Assembly: GCA_942491535.1 (NCBI GenBank)
Contig: CALOBV010000005.1
Coordinates: forward strand, 248,001 to 312,000
Source of the DNA: JAUVKT01 sp942491535
GTDB lineage: Bacteria > Bacteroidota > Bacteroidia > Bacteroidales > VadinHA17
Direction of reading: 5' to 3'
DNA length: 64,000 bases
A program made the position numbers and the translations under genes. This document shows positions 51,872 to 62,100 of the stretch, in pieces (within the stretch, counting starts at the first letter, position 1; every line of letters starts with the position of its first letter). The notes under the pieces were generated by a model. The model had not been told where the DNA came from, searched no databases, and worked only from the letters and a program-made list of their open reading frames with translations.

Positions 51872-52762
51872 ATGAAAAGAGATATGGTGAAGATTGATGA
51901 AGACCTTTGTACAGGGTGTGGATTATGTATTCCGAACTGTCACGAAGGAGCCTTACAGATTATTGACAACAAGGCAGTACTTGTAAGCGACCTTATGTGT
52001 GACGGACTTGGAGCATGCATAGGACATTGTCCGGAGGGTGCCATTACAATTGAAAAGAGAGAAGCGGAACCTTATGATGAGATTAAGGTAATGGAAGAGA
52101 TGGTAAAGAAGAGCACAAATACAATTGTGGCCCATTTAACTCACCTTAAGGATCACAATGAGGAAGGCTTTCTTAACGAGGGAATAGCTTACCTGAAATC
52201 AAACAAGAAAGATATTAAACACGACATCAATAATATAATAGACAGAGTTATGGGAAGAAATGAAGATAATCACAGCCATGATCATGGCAGTGCTTCGCCA
52301 GGGTGTGGTTGCCAGGGTTCAGCTCCACAGGAGTTTAAAAGGCCTGAAATAGTTGGTCTGAGCACAGCGCAACCAGAAGAATCAGCATTAAGTCACTGGC
52401 CGGTGCAGATGCACCTTATCAACCCTAATGCCGGATATTTTAAGAATAGTGATCTCCTGATAGCAGCAGACTGTACTGCGTTTTCGTTAGGCGCCTTTCA
52501 TAGCAGGTTCATTAAGGGAAAGACAGTTGTTATTGCATGTCCGAAACTAGACCAGGGTACTGATATTTATATTGATAAATTCAGGACTCTTATCGATGAT
52601 GCAAAGATTAATACCATCACTCTTTTAATAATGGAGGTACCATGCTGTGGCGGATTACTGCAGATGGTACAACAAGCACTGGCTATGGCCGAAAGGAAAG
52701 TCCCTGTAAAACTTATGGTTGCCGGAATCCAGGGAGATATACTAAAAGAGGAATGGGTTTAA
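51872..52762 (+). CDS. ferredoxin-domain iron-sulfur protein
   Basis: 296 residues. N-terminal cluster motif CTGCGLCIPNC (C13, C16, C19, C23) is followed by CDGLGACIGHCP (C43, C49, C53), which has one cysteine fewer than a standard second cluster. A His/Cys-rich linker (HSHDHGSASPGCGCQ, about 130-145) joins a C-terminal domain of about 130 residues with CTAFS, CPKLDQ and PCCGG. Such proteins are widespread in anaerobes near hydrogenase, Rex or stress genes; the function is unknown. Probably an electron carrier or sensor, regulated through the palindrome upstream. Confidence 0.75.
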   Translation: MKRDMVKIDEDLCTGCGLCIPNCHEGALQIIDNKAVLVSDLMCDGLGACIGHCPEGAITIEKREAEPYDEIKVMEEMVKKSTNTIVAHLTHLKDHNEEGFLNEGIAYLKSNKKDIKHDINNIIDRVMGRNEDNHSHDHGSASPGCGCQGSAPQEFKRPEIVGLSTAQPEESALSHWPVQMHLINPNAGYFKNSDLLIAADCTAFSLGAFHSRFIKGKTVVIACPKLDQGTDIYIDKFRTLIDDAKINTITLLIMEVPCCGGLLQMVQQALAMAERKVPVKLMVAGIQGDILKEEWV

Positions 52763-52788
52763 TAGCAAGGAGCAGGGGGCAGGGGGTT

Positions 52789-52834
52789 GCCAGCTTTCGG
52801 CTGGCGTTTGGCCATCAGCGTTGCAAAGCAACGC
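52789..52834. terminator. two small hairpins between convergent genes
   Basis: GCCAGC-tttcg-GCTGGC (52789-52805) and GCGTTG-caaag-CAACGC (52818-52834), both perfect. They lie between the ferredoxin stop and the S46 peptidase stop, followed by CCATGCT/CCCCATG 7-mers to 52873. No T-tract is present, so the terminator role is only likely from position. Confidence 0.45.
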
Positions 52835-52878
52835 AACTCCATGCCCCACGCCCCATGCTCCATGCTCCATGCTAAATG

Positions 52879-55044
52879 TTATTCAACAAGCGTCATTTCA
52901 TCGAGCAGGTATCCTGCTCCTGCAAACTTATCGATCAGGAACAGAGCATAGCGTATATCAAGACTTATATTTCGGCTCTGGGTCGGATTAAACATAAAAT
53001 CGCTCATTACTCCTTCCCATGCCCTGTCAAAGTTAACTCCAATCAGATGTCCTTCCCCATTTATAACAGGGCTCCCGGAATTACCACCTGTTGTATGATT
53101 ATTTGCGATAAAGCAAACAGGTATTTCCCCATCCTGGGCATACCTCCCATAATCCTTGCTGCGATATAATTCTCTCAGCTTTTCAGGCACATTATAATCG
53201 TAAATTTCAGGATTATCCTTCTCCATTATACCCTTAAGTGTTGTATAATGAGTATGGTATACTGCGTCTCTCGAATCATACCCATCTATATTACCGTAGG
53301 AGACTCTCAAAGTAAAGTTGGCGTCTGGCCACAATACTTTATCACCGGCATATTCGAGCTGGGCAGTCATATAATCCCTGTTAAGGGCTGCTATATCCTG
53401 TTGTAGTCTGCTATATTCAGGCCTTATTTTGTTCTGCAGTACCTCATTTGCAGATTGAGATAGTTTATAGAGCGGATCCTGGCTTATAAGGTCGAGTTTA
53501 TCGAAATTAAAACCTTCGATATAATTATTAAAGCGTTCTTCGTTAGTAAATATGCTCTTTGCATATAGATCGTCTGCCAATGAGGCAAAATTGCCCTTAT
53601 ATTCTTTGCTTAGTTGCTTGTAATAATCTGCCTGCAGTTCAGCGTCAACATTTTCTCCGTAAAGTTTCATCAACTCTACAAAGAGCTTTTTGTCTGTTGA
53701 TTGATTGTAATTCTTAAAAAAGGTATCAACTCTTCCACCTAGCCTGCTAATAACATTCTTTGCGGAATTGTCTCTGTCTGCATCATCAGCCAGTTCAACC
53801 AGCGCACTCATATTGCCTGCAAAAGATACTGCTTCAATACCACTGCGGCCGAGTATCTCGCTTGTATAGCTGTTAACAAGGCGATAATTTTTAAACTCTT
53901 TATATAATTTCTCATATTCCGGCAGGATATTGCCGTATATCTTTACTCTCTTGTGTTTCGAATTTACCCAGCTGGTAAACCCTGCTTCAAAATCCTTTTT
54001 CTTTTGTATCGTTCCAAGCTTGGTCATGCCTGACTTCTCTCCAATCCACCTCTTCCATGAATTTGAAATCCCCGATCTTTTAGATGCATATTGTATTCTA
54101 ACACCGGGATCGGCTTCCATATCGGCCACAATTATATCCAGCTTGGCACTCCTCAGATCGATCATCTTTGGATAAACATGGTTAATAAGCATATCAATAT
54201 GGTAGGATGGTACATATTGTTCTGTAGATCCAGGATATCCGAATACCATAGTAAAATCGCCCTCATGAACACCTTTCAGGGATATTGGAAAATGATATGC
54301 AGGTTTGTAGGGAACATTATCTGCCGAATATTCAGCCGGCTTATTATCTTTATCGGCGTAAATCCTAAAGAGAGAAAAATCGCCTGTATGTCTGGGCCAG
54401 ACCCAGTTATCAGTATCGCTTCCAAAATTACCAATTGCTGAAGGAGGGGCCCCAACAAGCCTGACATCCCTGTAGATTTCATTCACAAACAGGAAGTACT
54501 GGTTGCCCATATAGAAAGGCCTTACATAAGCCTGATAATCATTGCCTTCCTGAGCTTCTGCCACAATACTATTTATATTAGCAGCAATTATATCGTTCTT
54601 CTCACTCTCTGTCATTTTCTTTTTAATACCTGCTGTTACCTTATCGGTAACATCTTCCATATATTTAAGGAAGGTAACCGACAAACCCGGATTGGCCAGC
54701 TCCTCCTTTGGAGACATTGCCCAGAAGCCGTTGGTAATGTAATCATGCTCAAGGCTTGAATGAGACTGAATCCTGCTAAATCCACAATGATGGTTTGTAA
54801 TTAATAATCCTTTGGATGAAATCAGTTCTGCGGTACATCCACCTCCAAATATCATTACTGCGTCTTTCATACAGGCCTGGTTGACACTGTATATGTCTTC
54901 AGCGGTAAGCTTAAAGCCCTTCTCCTGCATCATTTCTATATTAAACTTCTCGATCAGGATCGGAATCCACATCCCTTCGTCGGATCTGACCGAAGGGCTG
55001 AAAAGAAATAAGGCTATAAAAAATGTCAAAAATATCCTCTTCAT
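52879..55044 (-). CDS. dpp11: S46 dipeptidyl peptidase, DPP11 type
   Basis: 721 residues: a signal peptide, a trypsin-like double barrel with catalytic His in ITNHHCGF, Ser656 in TGGNSGSPV, and a helical insertion (about 270-560) as in S46 enzymes. The residue that sets specificity, Arg673 in Porphyromonas gingivalis DPP11 and Gly in DPP7, is Arg674 here (NFDRAWE), so cleavage after Asp/Glu is expected. It acts in the periplasm on oligopeptides. It follows maf by 11 bp as the last gene of a five-gene operon. Confidence 0.9.
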   Translation of the reverse strand: MKRIFLTFFIALFLFSPSVRSDEGMWIPILIEKFNIEMMQEKGFKLTAEDIYSVNQACMKDAVMIFGGGCTAELISSKGLLITNHHCGFSRIQSHSSLEHDYITNGFWAMSPKEELANPGLSVTFLKYMEDVTDKVTAGIKKKMTESEKNDIIAANINSIVAEAQEGNDYQAYVRPFYMGNQYFLFVNEIYRDVRLVGAPPSAIGNFGSDTDNWVWPRHTGDFSLFRIYADKDNKPAEYSADNVPYKPAYHFPISLKGVHEGDFTMVFGYPGSTEQYVPSYHIDMLINHVYPKMIDLRSAKLDIIVADMEADPGVRIQYASKRSGISNSWKRWIGEKSGMTKLGTIQKKKDFEAGFTSWVNSKHKRVKIYGNILPEYEKLYKEFKNYRLVNSYTSEILGRSGIEAVSFAGNMSALVELADDADRDNSAKNVISRLGGRVDTFFKNYNQSTDKKLFVELMKLYGENVDAELQADYYKQLSKEYKGNFASLADDLYAKSIFTNEERFNNYIEGFNFDKLDLISQDPLYKLSQSANEVLQNKIRPEYSRLQQDIAALNRDYMTAQLEYAGDKVLWPDANFTLRVSYGNIDGYDSRDAVYHTHYTTLKGIMEKDNPEIYDYNVPEKLRELYRSKDYGRYAQDGEIPVCFIANNHTTGGNSGSPVINGEGHLIGVNFDRAWEGVMSDFMFNPTQSRNISLDIRYALFLIDKFAGAGYLLDEMTLVE

Positions 55045-55055
55045 AATTATCTGTT

Positions 55056-55667
55056 TTAATTATTATTTATTTTAATTTGTTCCTTAGCAAACCATTTTAA
55101 TTCTTTATAAAGTCTCTGAACTGGTAAACCCATTACATTAAAGTAAGAACCAGAAATTTCTTTTACTCCAATAAAGCCTATCCATTCCTGTATTCCATAG
55201 GCTCCTGCCTTATCGTAGGGTTTATACTTATCGGTATAATACTCTATCTCATCCATTTCAAGATCAGAGAAAACCACCTCGGTTGTTGATGTAAAACAGG
55301 ATCTCATCAATCTACTCATAATACAAACACCTGTTATAACACTGTGTCTTTTCCCTGACAATTCACTTAGCATCCCAATTGCTTCCTTCCTGTCGGCTGG
55401 TTTACCAAGGATTGTATTACCATAGCACACAATTGTATCTGCGGTAATTACTATTTCATTTCTCTCCAGCTTAAGACTTGCATAGTCGGCCTTCTGATTG
55501 GCAAGGAAAGCTGCTGTCTCCTCGTTACTCAGATTATCAGGAAAGGATTCAACAAAGGGGTAATTTACCTGTATAAAATCCAGCCCAAGGTTTTTGAGAA
55601 GCTCCTTCCTTCTGGGTGATGAAGATGCCAGAACAATATTCCAACCTTTTAAATCGTCAAAAAGCAT
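55056..55667 (-). CDS. maf: Maf-family nucleotide pyrophosphatase
   Basis: 203 residues. The Maf motif ASSSPRRKELLKNLGLDF opens the protein, with VITADTIVCY and KPADRKEA as further catalytic parts. Maf proteins hydrolyse dTTP/UTP (and modified nucleotides) to monophosphates. It is adjacent to the UbiA gene with no gap, within the operon. Confidence 0.9.
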   Translation of the reverse strand: MLFDDLKGWNIVLASSSPRRKELLKNLGLDFIQVNYPFVESFPDNLSNEETAAFLANQKADYASLKLERNEIVITADTIVCYGNTILGKPADRKEAIGMLSELSGKRHSVITGVCIMSRLMRSCFTSTTEVVFSDLEMDEIEYYTDKYKPYDKAGAYGIQEWIGFIGVKEISGSYFNVMGLPVQRLYKELKWFAKEQIKINNN

Positions 55668-56660
55668 CTAAATAAATACCTCTCTGTTAATAATCAATAG
55701 AACGAGAACAGAATAAAAAATACCTGACAGCATCACAATTTTTATCCAGAAGCTGGCAATATGAAAATCGCGCTGATCTTTTCCCCTTACTATGTACAGG
55801 GAGGCAATAACCAAAGGTATAATCAATGCTACTGTGATATATATAATTGTAAGTGTATCAAATAGTCGGAAGTACCATATAAATAATAGTAGCAGGACAA
55901 TAGTTGCCAGAAGTGAGGCAGATACCACCTTTGCTCCTTTTAAGCCCATAGCAACTGGCAATGAGTTACTTCCATAAGCTCTGTCTCCCTCATAGTCCTC
56001 CATATCCTTCACTATTTCACGGGCAAGAGATACAAGGAAGGCAAATATTGAGAAGCCTCCTACCCAATAGAATAATATTGCCAGGGAAGGCATCTCGTTT
56101 GCAATCTGTGAGTAATAAGTATATATAGGAGGCACATCGAATACTACTACCATAAAGGGTACCGCAGCAGTAAGAAGAGAAACAATAATATTGCCAATTA
56201 GCAGTTGCCTCTTGTAGGTGGCAGAATAAAAATACAGTAAGCCGGAAACAAGGAGAAAAAAGATGCCCAGCCAGAAATATCCAATCTTATAGGAAACATA
56301 GAATCCACCTATTATTCCCAGGGCATTTAGAATATTATGCCACATCATTGCCTTTCTCCTGCTTATAACTGAGCCTACAATAACCTTTCCCCTGTTCACA
56401 AGGTCGGTTTTGATATCGAAATAGTCGTTTATAACATAACCGGCTGCTGTAATAAATACAGTAGATAGCACCAGGATCATGAAATCGTACCAGGCAAACT
56501 GAAGGATCATCGATTCTGCCTGGGTACTGCCCAAAGCAGAGAATGGAAGAATGCTCAGGATTGGTTCAATTATAGCGTAGCGCATCAGAACCATTGTAAG
56601 AGCAACAATAAAGAGATTCTGAACTCTTACCAGTTTTAATAATTCTCTAAATTTTACCAT
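55668..56660 (-). CDS. UbiA-family prenyltransferase
   Basis: 330 residues with about nine membrane helices. The two Asp-rich motifs are NDYFDIKTD and DMEDYEGD, as in UbiA enzymes; the family in this position in Bacteroidota is annotated geranylgeranylglycerol-phosphate geranylgeranyltransferase-like, and the substrate is uncertain. Overlaps the upstream phosphatase gene by 7 bp. Confidence 0.85.
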   Translation of the reverse strand: MVKFRELLKLVRVQNLFIVALTMVLMRYAIIEPILSILPFSALGSTQAESMILQFAWYDFMILVLSTVFITAAGYVINDYFDIKTDLVNRGKVIVGSVISRRKAMMWHNILNALGIIGGFYVSYKIGYFWLGIFFLLVSGLLYFYSATYKRQLLIGNIIVSLLTAAVPFMVVVFDVPPIYTYYSQIANEMPSLAILFYWVGGFSIFAFLVSLAREIVKDMEDYEGDRAYGSNSLPVAMGLKGAKVVSASLLATIVLLLLFIWYFRLFDTLTIIYITVALIIPLVIASLYIVRGKDQRDFHIASFWIKIVMLSGIFYSVLVLLIINREVFI

Positions 56661-57175
56661 AAGTGTGCATCATTATTCATCCATTTTCCATGCAACCTCA
56701 TAACCTGTTCTATCACGTCCCTTACACATCCCTCGCCACCGACCTTGTCAGAAATATACTGAGAAACCTCCTTTATCTCGCTGTCGGCATCTGAAGGACA
56801 TACTGCAACTCCTGCCAGTTTCATAACTTCTATATCAGGAATATCATCCCCCATATAAAGCACATCGGCAATATCAAGTTTCTTATTTTTCAGGTACTCC
56901 ATAAAGACTTCCTTCTTATCCGAACAGTTAAGGTTAACATCTGTTACACCAAGTGAATTCAGTCGCTTTTCAAAGGCAGGAGAATGGCCACCTGAAATTA
57001 CTGCCACCTCGTATCCCTGTTTTACTGCCAGTTGCAAGGCATAACCATCTCTCAGGTTAACAGTTCTCATAGGAACTCCGTTATTATCCAAAACTATTGT
57101 TTGCCTGGACAGCACCCCATCAATATCAAATATAAAAGCCTTAATCCTTTGTAAATCTTCTTTAAAATTACTCAT
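56654..57175 (-). CDS. KdsC-like HAD phosphatase
   Basis: 173 residues of the type C0 HAD phosphatases: the nucleophile motif FIFDIDGVLS, VISGGHSPAF and the second acidic motif YMGDDIPDIEVM. The size and lack of a cap domain match 3-deoxy-D-manno-octulosonate 8-phosphate phosphatase, a lipopolysaccharide core step. Co-transcribed with DUF2520, UbiA and Maf genes, a conserved Bacteroidota order. Confidence 0.85.
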   Translation of the reverse strand: MSNFKEDLQRIKAFIFDIDGVLSRQTIVLDNNGVPMRTVNLRDGYALQLAVKQGYEVAVISGGHSPAFEKRLNSLGVTDVNLNCSDKKEVFMEYLKNKKLDIADVLYMGDDIPDIEVMKLAGVAVCPSDADSEIKEVSQYISDKVGGEGCVRDVIEQVMRLHGKWMNNDAHLW

Positions 57176-57176
57176 A

Positions 57177-57956
57177 TTATTTTTGCGCCTTATTTTTTAT
57201 TATAGACCGGGTAACAGCCTTATATATTTCTGATAATTCCGGAGAGAAAGATAATAAATCAATCTGCTTTTCAATAGTACTAAGATCATTTCTTGCTGCC
57301 GGGCCAGTTTGTGCAGCAGCGGGGCCAATGTCCATTGCTTTAGAAAATGTTTCATCAATCAGAGACTGAAGAATGGAAAAAGGCAGGTCTGTTTTTGAGC
57401 TTATCTCCTCGCCTGCCTGCAGCAGATGGTTTACAAAGTTGGACACGAAGACCGCTGCCAGGTGTATCATCTTCCTGTCTTCCTCACCAACCCTGGTCAC
57501 TCTGTCGGATATTGATTCTGCAAGCCTGAAAATATCATCTTCAGTCTTATCGCTGTCTCCTTCAACCAGGAAAGGCACAAGACTAATATCTATGTCTCTT
57601 CCCGAGGTGAAGGTCTGCAGTGGATAAAATACCCCTTTCCCCCTGCAATTAAGCGATGCCAGGGCATCAATATTGCATGTACCTGCAGTATGCATTATTA
57701 TTGAACGGGAAATATTTCCCATTTTTTTGCACACATCTCCTATCACACTGTCGGGTACGCAAAGCAAAATAAAATCCGAGTTGATGTCTTCTCCAACTTT
57801 GGTACTCCACGAAGAGTTAATTATTTGAGCAAGCGACCTGGCCGAATTGGCTGATCTTGAGATTACCATATCGATAGATAATCCTGATTTGAATAAGGCT
57901 TTAGCAAGTGCTGCTCCCACTTTGCCTGCTCCTATAATAGTTATACTATCTGCCAA
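57177..57956 (-). CDS. Rossmann-like/DUF2520 protein
   Basis: 259 residues: N-terminal NAD(P)-binding motif IIGAGKVGAALAKAL and a C-terminal DUF2520 helical domain (KMIHLAAVFVSNFVNHL, GPAARNDLSTIEKQIDLL). The family resembles 6-phosphogluconate dehydrogenase and pyrroline-5-carboxylate reductase folds, but its substrate is unknown. First gene of the five-gene operon; 1 bp before the KdsC-like gene. Confidence 0.85.
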   Translation of the reverse strand: MADSITIIGAGKVGAALAKALFKSGLSIDMVISRSANSARSLAQIINSSWSTKVGEDINSDFILLCVPDSVIGDVCKKMGNISRSIIMHTAGTCNIDALASLNCRGKGVFYPLQTFTSGRDIDISLVPFLVEGDSDKTEDDIFRLAESISDRVTRVGEEDRKMIHLAAVFVSNFVNHLLQAGEEISSKTDLPFSILQSLIDETFSKAMDIGPAAAQTGPAARNDLSTIEKQIDLLSFSPELSEIYKAVTRSIIKNKAQK

Positions 57957-58308
57957 TTCTGTATCAATTTGACAGAAAGATACAAAAAAGGAACAGGAGA
58001 ATCTAAAAAGTAGTGCGGAGTTCGAAGTGTGGAGTGCGGAGCTAAACGGCCTTCGGCCTGAAATAAGATTCCAGATTAACGATTCCAGATTCTTGATTTG
58101 AAAAAACAGGAATCTTAGTCTTGATTGTAGAGAAACATAATCTTATTATCAAGCACAGCACAAGGAATCAGTAAAAAATCATAAATCTGAAATCTGGCGT
58201 CTAGAACCGAGAATCATGAACTTGCCGATGGCCAGTGAATGGTTCGAGTTCACCGAAGGTAATCTTAGATCGAGGAGTTATCGACGCAGTCGATTCCTCC
58301 GAGCTAAG
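57957..58308. other. 352-bp repetitive intergenic region
   Basis: No credible ORF. It holds short repeated words (GTGCGGAG twice near 58012 and 58034; ATTCCAGATT twice near 58069 and 58081), a small hairpin GGCC-ttc-GGCC near 58047, and a dyad around TCGACGCAGTCGA near 58280. Composition is more GC-varied than the flanking genes. It separates the DUF2520 operon promoter from the end of the lipoprotein gene. Confidence 0.5.
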
Positions 58309-58698
58309 TTAGTCGTTACCGTAGAGTGATGATTGAATCTTATCAACCTTCACCATATACGCCTGGTAGTAACTGTAATATGAATTACTTGCCTGCATCA
58401 TATAATTACATTCGTAATATATCTCACAATCAACAAGAACCTTGGTCCCACTCTCATACTTGGTAAGCTCGGACATCATCTCTGTAGGATTACAGAAGTA
58501 GTATCTTGCCGTTGGATTACCATCAAAAGTAAATTCAGCTGAATTGTTTTCGGCACTATACTGTATATAAACAGGCATCTCAACAAATGAATTTATCATA
58601 TCTCCATCACAGCCACACCTGATCTGTTTCTTACATGATCCGAGTAATGTTGACGCCAGAATAAAGAGAATAAAAATTGATTTGTATACGTTCTTCAT
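58309..58698 (-). CDS. hypothetical lipoprotein
   Basis: 129 residues from ATG at 58698; the longer frame to 58758 is rejected because the -7 element (CAAATATA on the plus strand, 58719-58726) lies inside it. A lipoprotein signal with lipobox LLGSC (Cys near 20) is followed by KKQIRCGCDG and a compact domain with four further cysteines. No family recognised. A stand-alone gene between repetitive sequence and the DUF3467 terminator. Confidence 0.7.
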   Translation of the reverse strand: MKNVYKSIFILFILASTLLGSCKKQIRCGCDGDMINSFVEMPVYIQYSAENNSAEFTFDGNPTARYYFCNPTEMMSELTKYESGTKVLVDCEIYYECNYMMQASNSYYSYYQAYMVKVDKIQSSLYGND

Positions 58699-58718
58699 AC
58701 CCCATTTGATTATGTTTA

Positions 58719-58726
58719 CAAATATA
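58719..58726 (-). promoter_or_regulatory. -7 promoter element of the lipoprotein gene
   Basis: The minus strand reads TATATTTG, an exact TAnnTTTG, 20 nt before the ATG at 58698; it sets that start. Confidence 0.55.
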
Positions 58727-58746
58727 GCAGTAATAATTAGCAACAA

Positions 58747-58775
58747 AAAACCTGCCACAATATGAGGCAGGTTTT
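58747..58775 (-). terminator. terminator of the rpoBC-DUF3467 operon
   Basis: A 10-bp perfect stem, AAAACCTGCC (58747-58756) and GGCAGGTTTT (58766-58775), 9-nt loop; on the minus strand it is followed by a T-rich run (TTTTTTGTTG). It lies 9 bp past the DUF3467 stop. Confidence 0.9.
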
Positions 58776-58783
58776 ATTTTATA

Positions 58784-59104
58784 CTAGGCCTGAGCTGTAG
58801 GACCTCCAAAATTCATTGGAGTAACCGGCCCTGAACCCTGAACATCTTTAATTCTGCCATGCACTGATTCATATTTACCTATGTTATCCTGAAGAGCATT
58901 CAGTAGTCTTTTTGCATGCTCCGGAGTCAGTATAATCCTCGACTTTACCTGTGCTTTGGGCACTCCCGGCATTATCCTGACAAAATCGACAACAAACTCA
59001 GACGATGAGTGCGTAATAACTGCAAGGTTCGAATAAGTACCCTGCGATACATCCTCATTAAGCTCAATACTGATCTGATTTGGTTTATTTACATTCTCAG
59101 CCAT
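58784..59104 (-). CDS. DUF3467 protein
   Basis: 106 residues from ATG at 59104 (MAENVNKPNQISIELNED); a start 60 bp further up would overlap rpoC and add an unconserved segment. The DUF3467 block reads YSNLAVITHSSSEFVVDFVRIMPG followed by KSRIILTPEHAKRLL. Function unknown. It begins 10 bp after rpoC, an arrangement conserved in Bacteroidota, and is followed by the operon terminator. Confidence 0.85.
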   Translation of the reverse strand: MAENVNKPNQISIELNEDVSQGTYSNLAVITHSSSEFVVDFVRIMPGVPKAQVKSRIILTPEHAKRLLNALQDNIGKYESVHGRIKDVQGSGPVTPMNFGGPTAQA

Positions 59105-59114
59105 GACATATATT

Positions 59115-62100
59115 TTATTTTTGGTCTTCCGCAACAGTTTCAACCTCGACTTTATCATCTCCACCTACAAGAGATTCATACTCTTCCTTCGACCCTACAA
59201 CCATATTCTTATAGAATTTTAAACCTGTCCCTGCAGGAATAAGGTGACCTACAATAACATTCTCTTTCAGCCCTTCGAGCTTATCAACCTTACCGTTAAT
59301 AGCAGCTTCATTCAGAACCTTGGTAGTTTCCTGGAATGATGCAGCAGAGAAGAAACTAGTCGTCTGAAGGGCAGCTTTAGTTATACCCTGCAGTACCTGG
59401 CTTGATGTTGCCGGAATAGCCTCTCTTGCTTCCACAGTCTTCAGGTCACGGCGCTTAAGAAGTGAATTCTCGTCTCTAAGCTTACGGGCAGAAACTATCT
59501 GACCAGCCTTAAGTGTCTGTGATTCACCTGGATCAATAACTACTTTTTTGTCGTAGATCCAATCATTCTCATTCGAGAAGTTAAGTTTATCGACTATCTG
59601 TTTCTCGAGAAATTTAGTATCACCCGGATCTTTAATCTCAACCTTACGCATCATTTGTCTAACAATTATCTCAAAATGCTTATCGTTGATCTTAACACCC
59701 TGAAGCCTGTAAACTTCCTGTATCTCATTCACAATATATTCCTGAACTTTGGTAGGTCCTTTTATTGCAAGAATATCGGCAGGAGTAATAGCCCCGTCAG
59801 ACAATGGAATACCGGCTCTTACATAATCGTTTTCCTGCACAAGTATCTGCTTTGACAGAGGAACAAGATATTTCTTTGTTTCGCCCGTCTTAGATTGTAT
59901 TATGATTTCACGGTTACCCCTTTTTATCTTACCAAAGGATACCTCACCATCAATCTCAGAAACTACAGCTGGATTAGATGGGTTACGTGCCTCAAAAAGT
60001 TCGGTTACCCGTGGCAGACCTCCCGTGATGTCTCCTGATTTTCCAACCGCCCTCGGAATTTTAACCAGGATATCCCCTGACTCAACCTTCTTACCATCGT
60101 CAACAACAAGGTGGGCTCCAACCGGAAGGTTATACAACTTAAGGGCTGTTCCCTTAGTATCAGTTATCTTCACGATAGGGTTCTTTGTCTTATCTCTTGT
60201 TTCGGTAATTACCATTTCCTTAAACCCGGTCTGCTCATCCGATTCCTCACGATAGGTAATTCCCTCTATCAGGTTTTCAAAGGCTATCTTACCTGCAAGT
60301 TCAGATATAATTACCGCATTAAAAGGATCCCACTCACAAATCAGATCACCTTTCTTAACAGCGTTACCTGGTTTAATATATAGTTTCGAACCATAAGGAA
60401 TTGTATGAGTTGAAAGTGAAATTCCGGTATTTTTATCTACGATTCTCAGCTCGGCCAGACGTCCAATAACTATATCTACCTTACCAATCTCTGCATCATT
60501 TTTGACTACAGTACGAAGCTCTTCTATCTCTGCCACACCGTCATATCTAGCTACAATGTTCGATTCGGCTGTAATATTTGAAGCAGTACCACCAACGTGG
60601 AATGTTCTAAGCGTAAGCTGGGTACCAGGCTCACCAATACTCTGGGCAGCAATTACGCCTGTTGCCTCACCATTATGTACCATCTTTCCTGTTGCCAGGT
60701 TACGTCCATAACATTTGGCGCATACTCCCTTAATAGACTCACATGTCAGAACCGATCTAATTTCCACCTGCTCGATAGGCGAATCCTCAATCCTTGAAGC
60801 AATTTCTTCATCCAGCTCAATACCTGCTTCAACAATTAACTCTCCGGTAAGTGGATGGTAGATATCATGAACTGTAGTACGTCCGAGTATTCTTTCATAA
60901 AGTGTTTCAACAACTTCCTCATTCTTCTTGATAGCAGTTGCAACCAGTCCCCTGAGAGTACCACAATCAGGTTCGGTTATAATAACATCCTGTGATACAT
61001 CAACCAGACGTCTTGTAAGGTAACCTGCATCAGCAGTTTTAAGGGCTGTATCGGCCAGACCCTTACGAGCACCGTGAGTAGAAATAAAATACTCGAGAAC
61101 TGATAATCCTTCTTTAAAGTTAGAAAGGATAGGGTTCTCAATAATTTCAGAACCTGATGCTCCTGATTTTTGAGGTTTGGCCATCAGTCCCCTCATACCT
61201 GAGAGCTGACGGATCTGCTCTTTGGAACCCCGGGCTCCTGAGTCCAGCATCATATAAACTGAATTAAATCCCTGCCTGTCGGTTGAGATTTGCTTCATCA
61301 GTGTTTGTGTAAGTCTGGCATTTGTATGGGTCCAGATATCAATAATCTGGTTGTACCTCTCGTTGTTGGTAATAAATCCCATATTATAATTGGCAAGCAC
61401 ATCCTCAACACTCTTATAACCTTCATCAACCAATGCGGTCTTTTCAGCAGGAATAATAACATCATCAAGGTTGAACGATAATCCGCCCCTGAATGCCATA
61501 GTATATCCAAGGTGTTTTATTGAATCAAGGAAAGCAGCAGTTTTTGCTGTTCCGGATTTCTTAAGTACATTACCAATAATATCCCTTAACGATTTCTTGG
61601 TTAATAACTCATTGATATAGCCAACTTCTTCAGGAACATGCTCATTAAAGATGACCCTTCCAACAGTTGTTTCGACCAAATGATTTACCTTCTTTCCATC
61701 AACAAGGTCATCAATCTTTATCTTTATAATAGCATGAAGGTTTACTTTACCTTCGTTATATGCAATATTTGCTTCTTCCGGCGAATAAAACACCAGGCCT
61801 TCTCCCATTACAGGAAATTCCTTGCTCGATTCTCTCGACTTGGTCATATAATACAGTCCCAGAACCATGTCCTGTGACGGAACAGTAATAGGAGCACCAT
61901 TAGCCGGATTAAGTATATTATGCGATGCAAGCATCAATATCTGCGCTTCGAGTATAGCGGCATTACCAAGTGGTAAATGCACTGCCATCTGGTCGCCGTC
62001 GAAGTCGGCATTAAAAGCGGTACACACCAGTGGGTGCAACTGAATAGCCTTACCCTCAATAAGTTTTGGCTGGAACGCTTGTATACCAAGCCTGTGCAGT

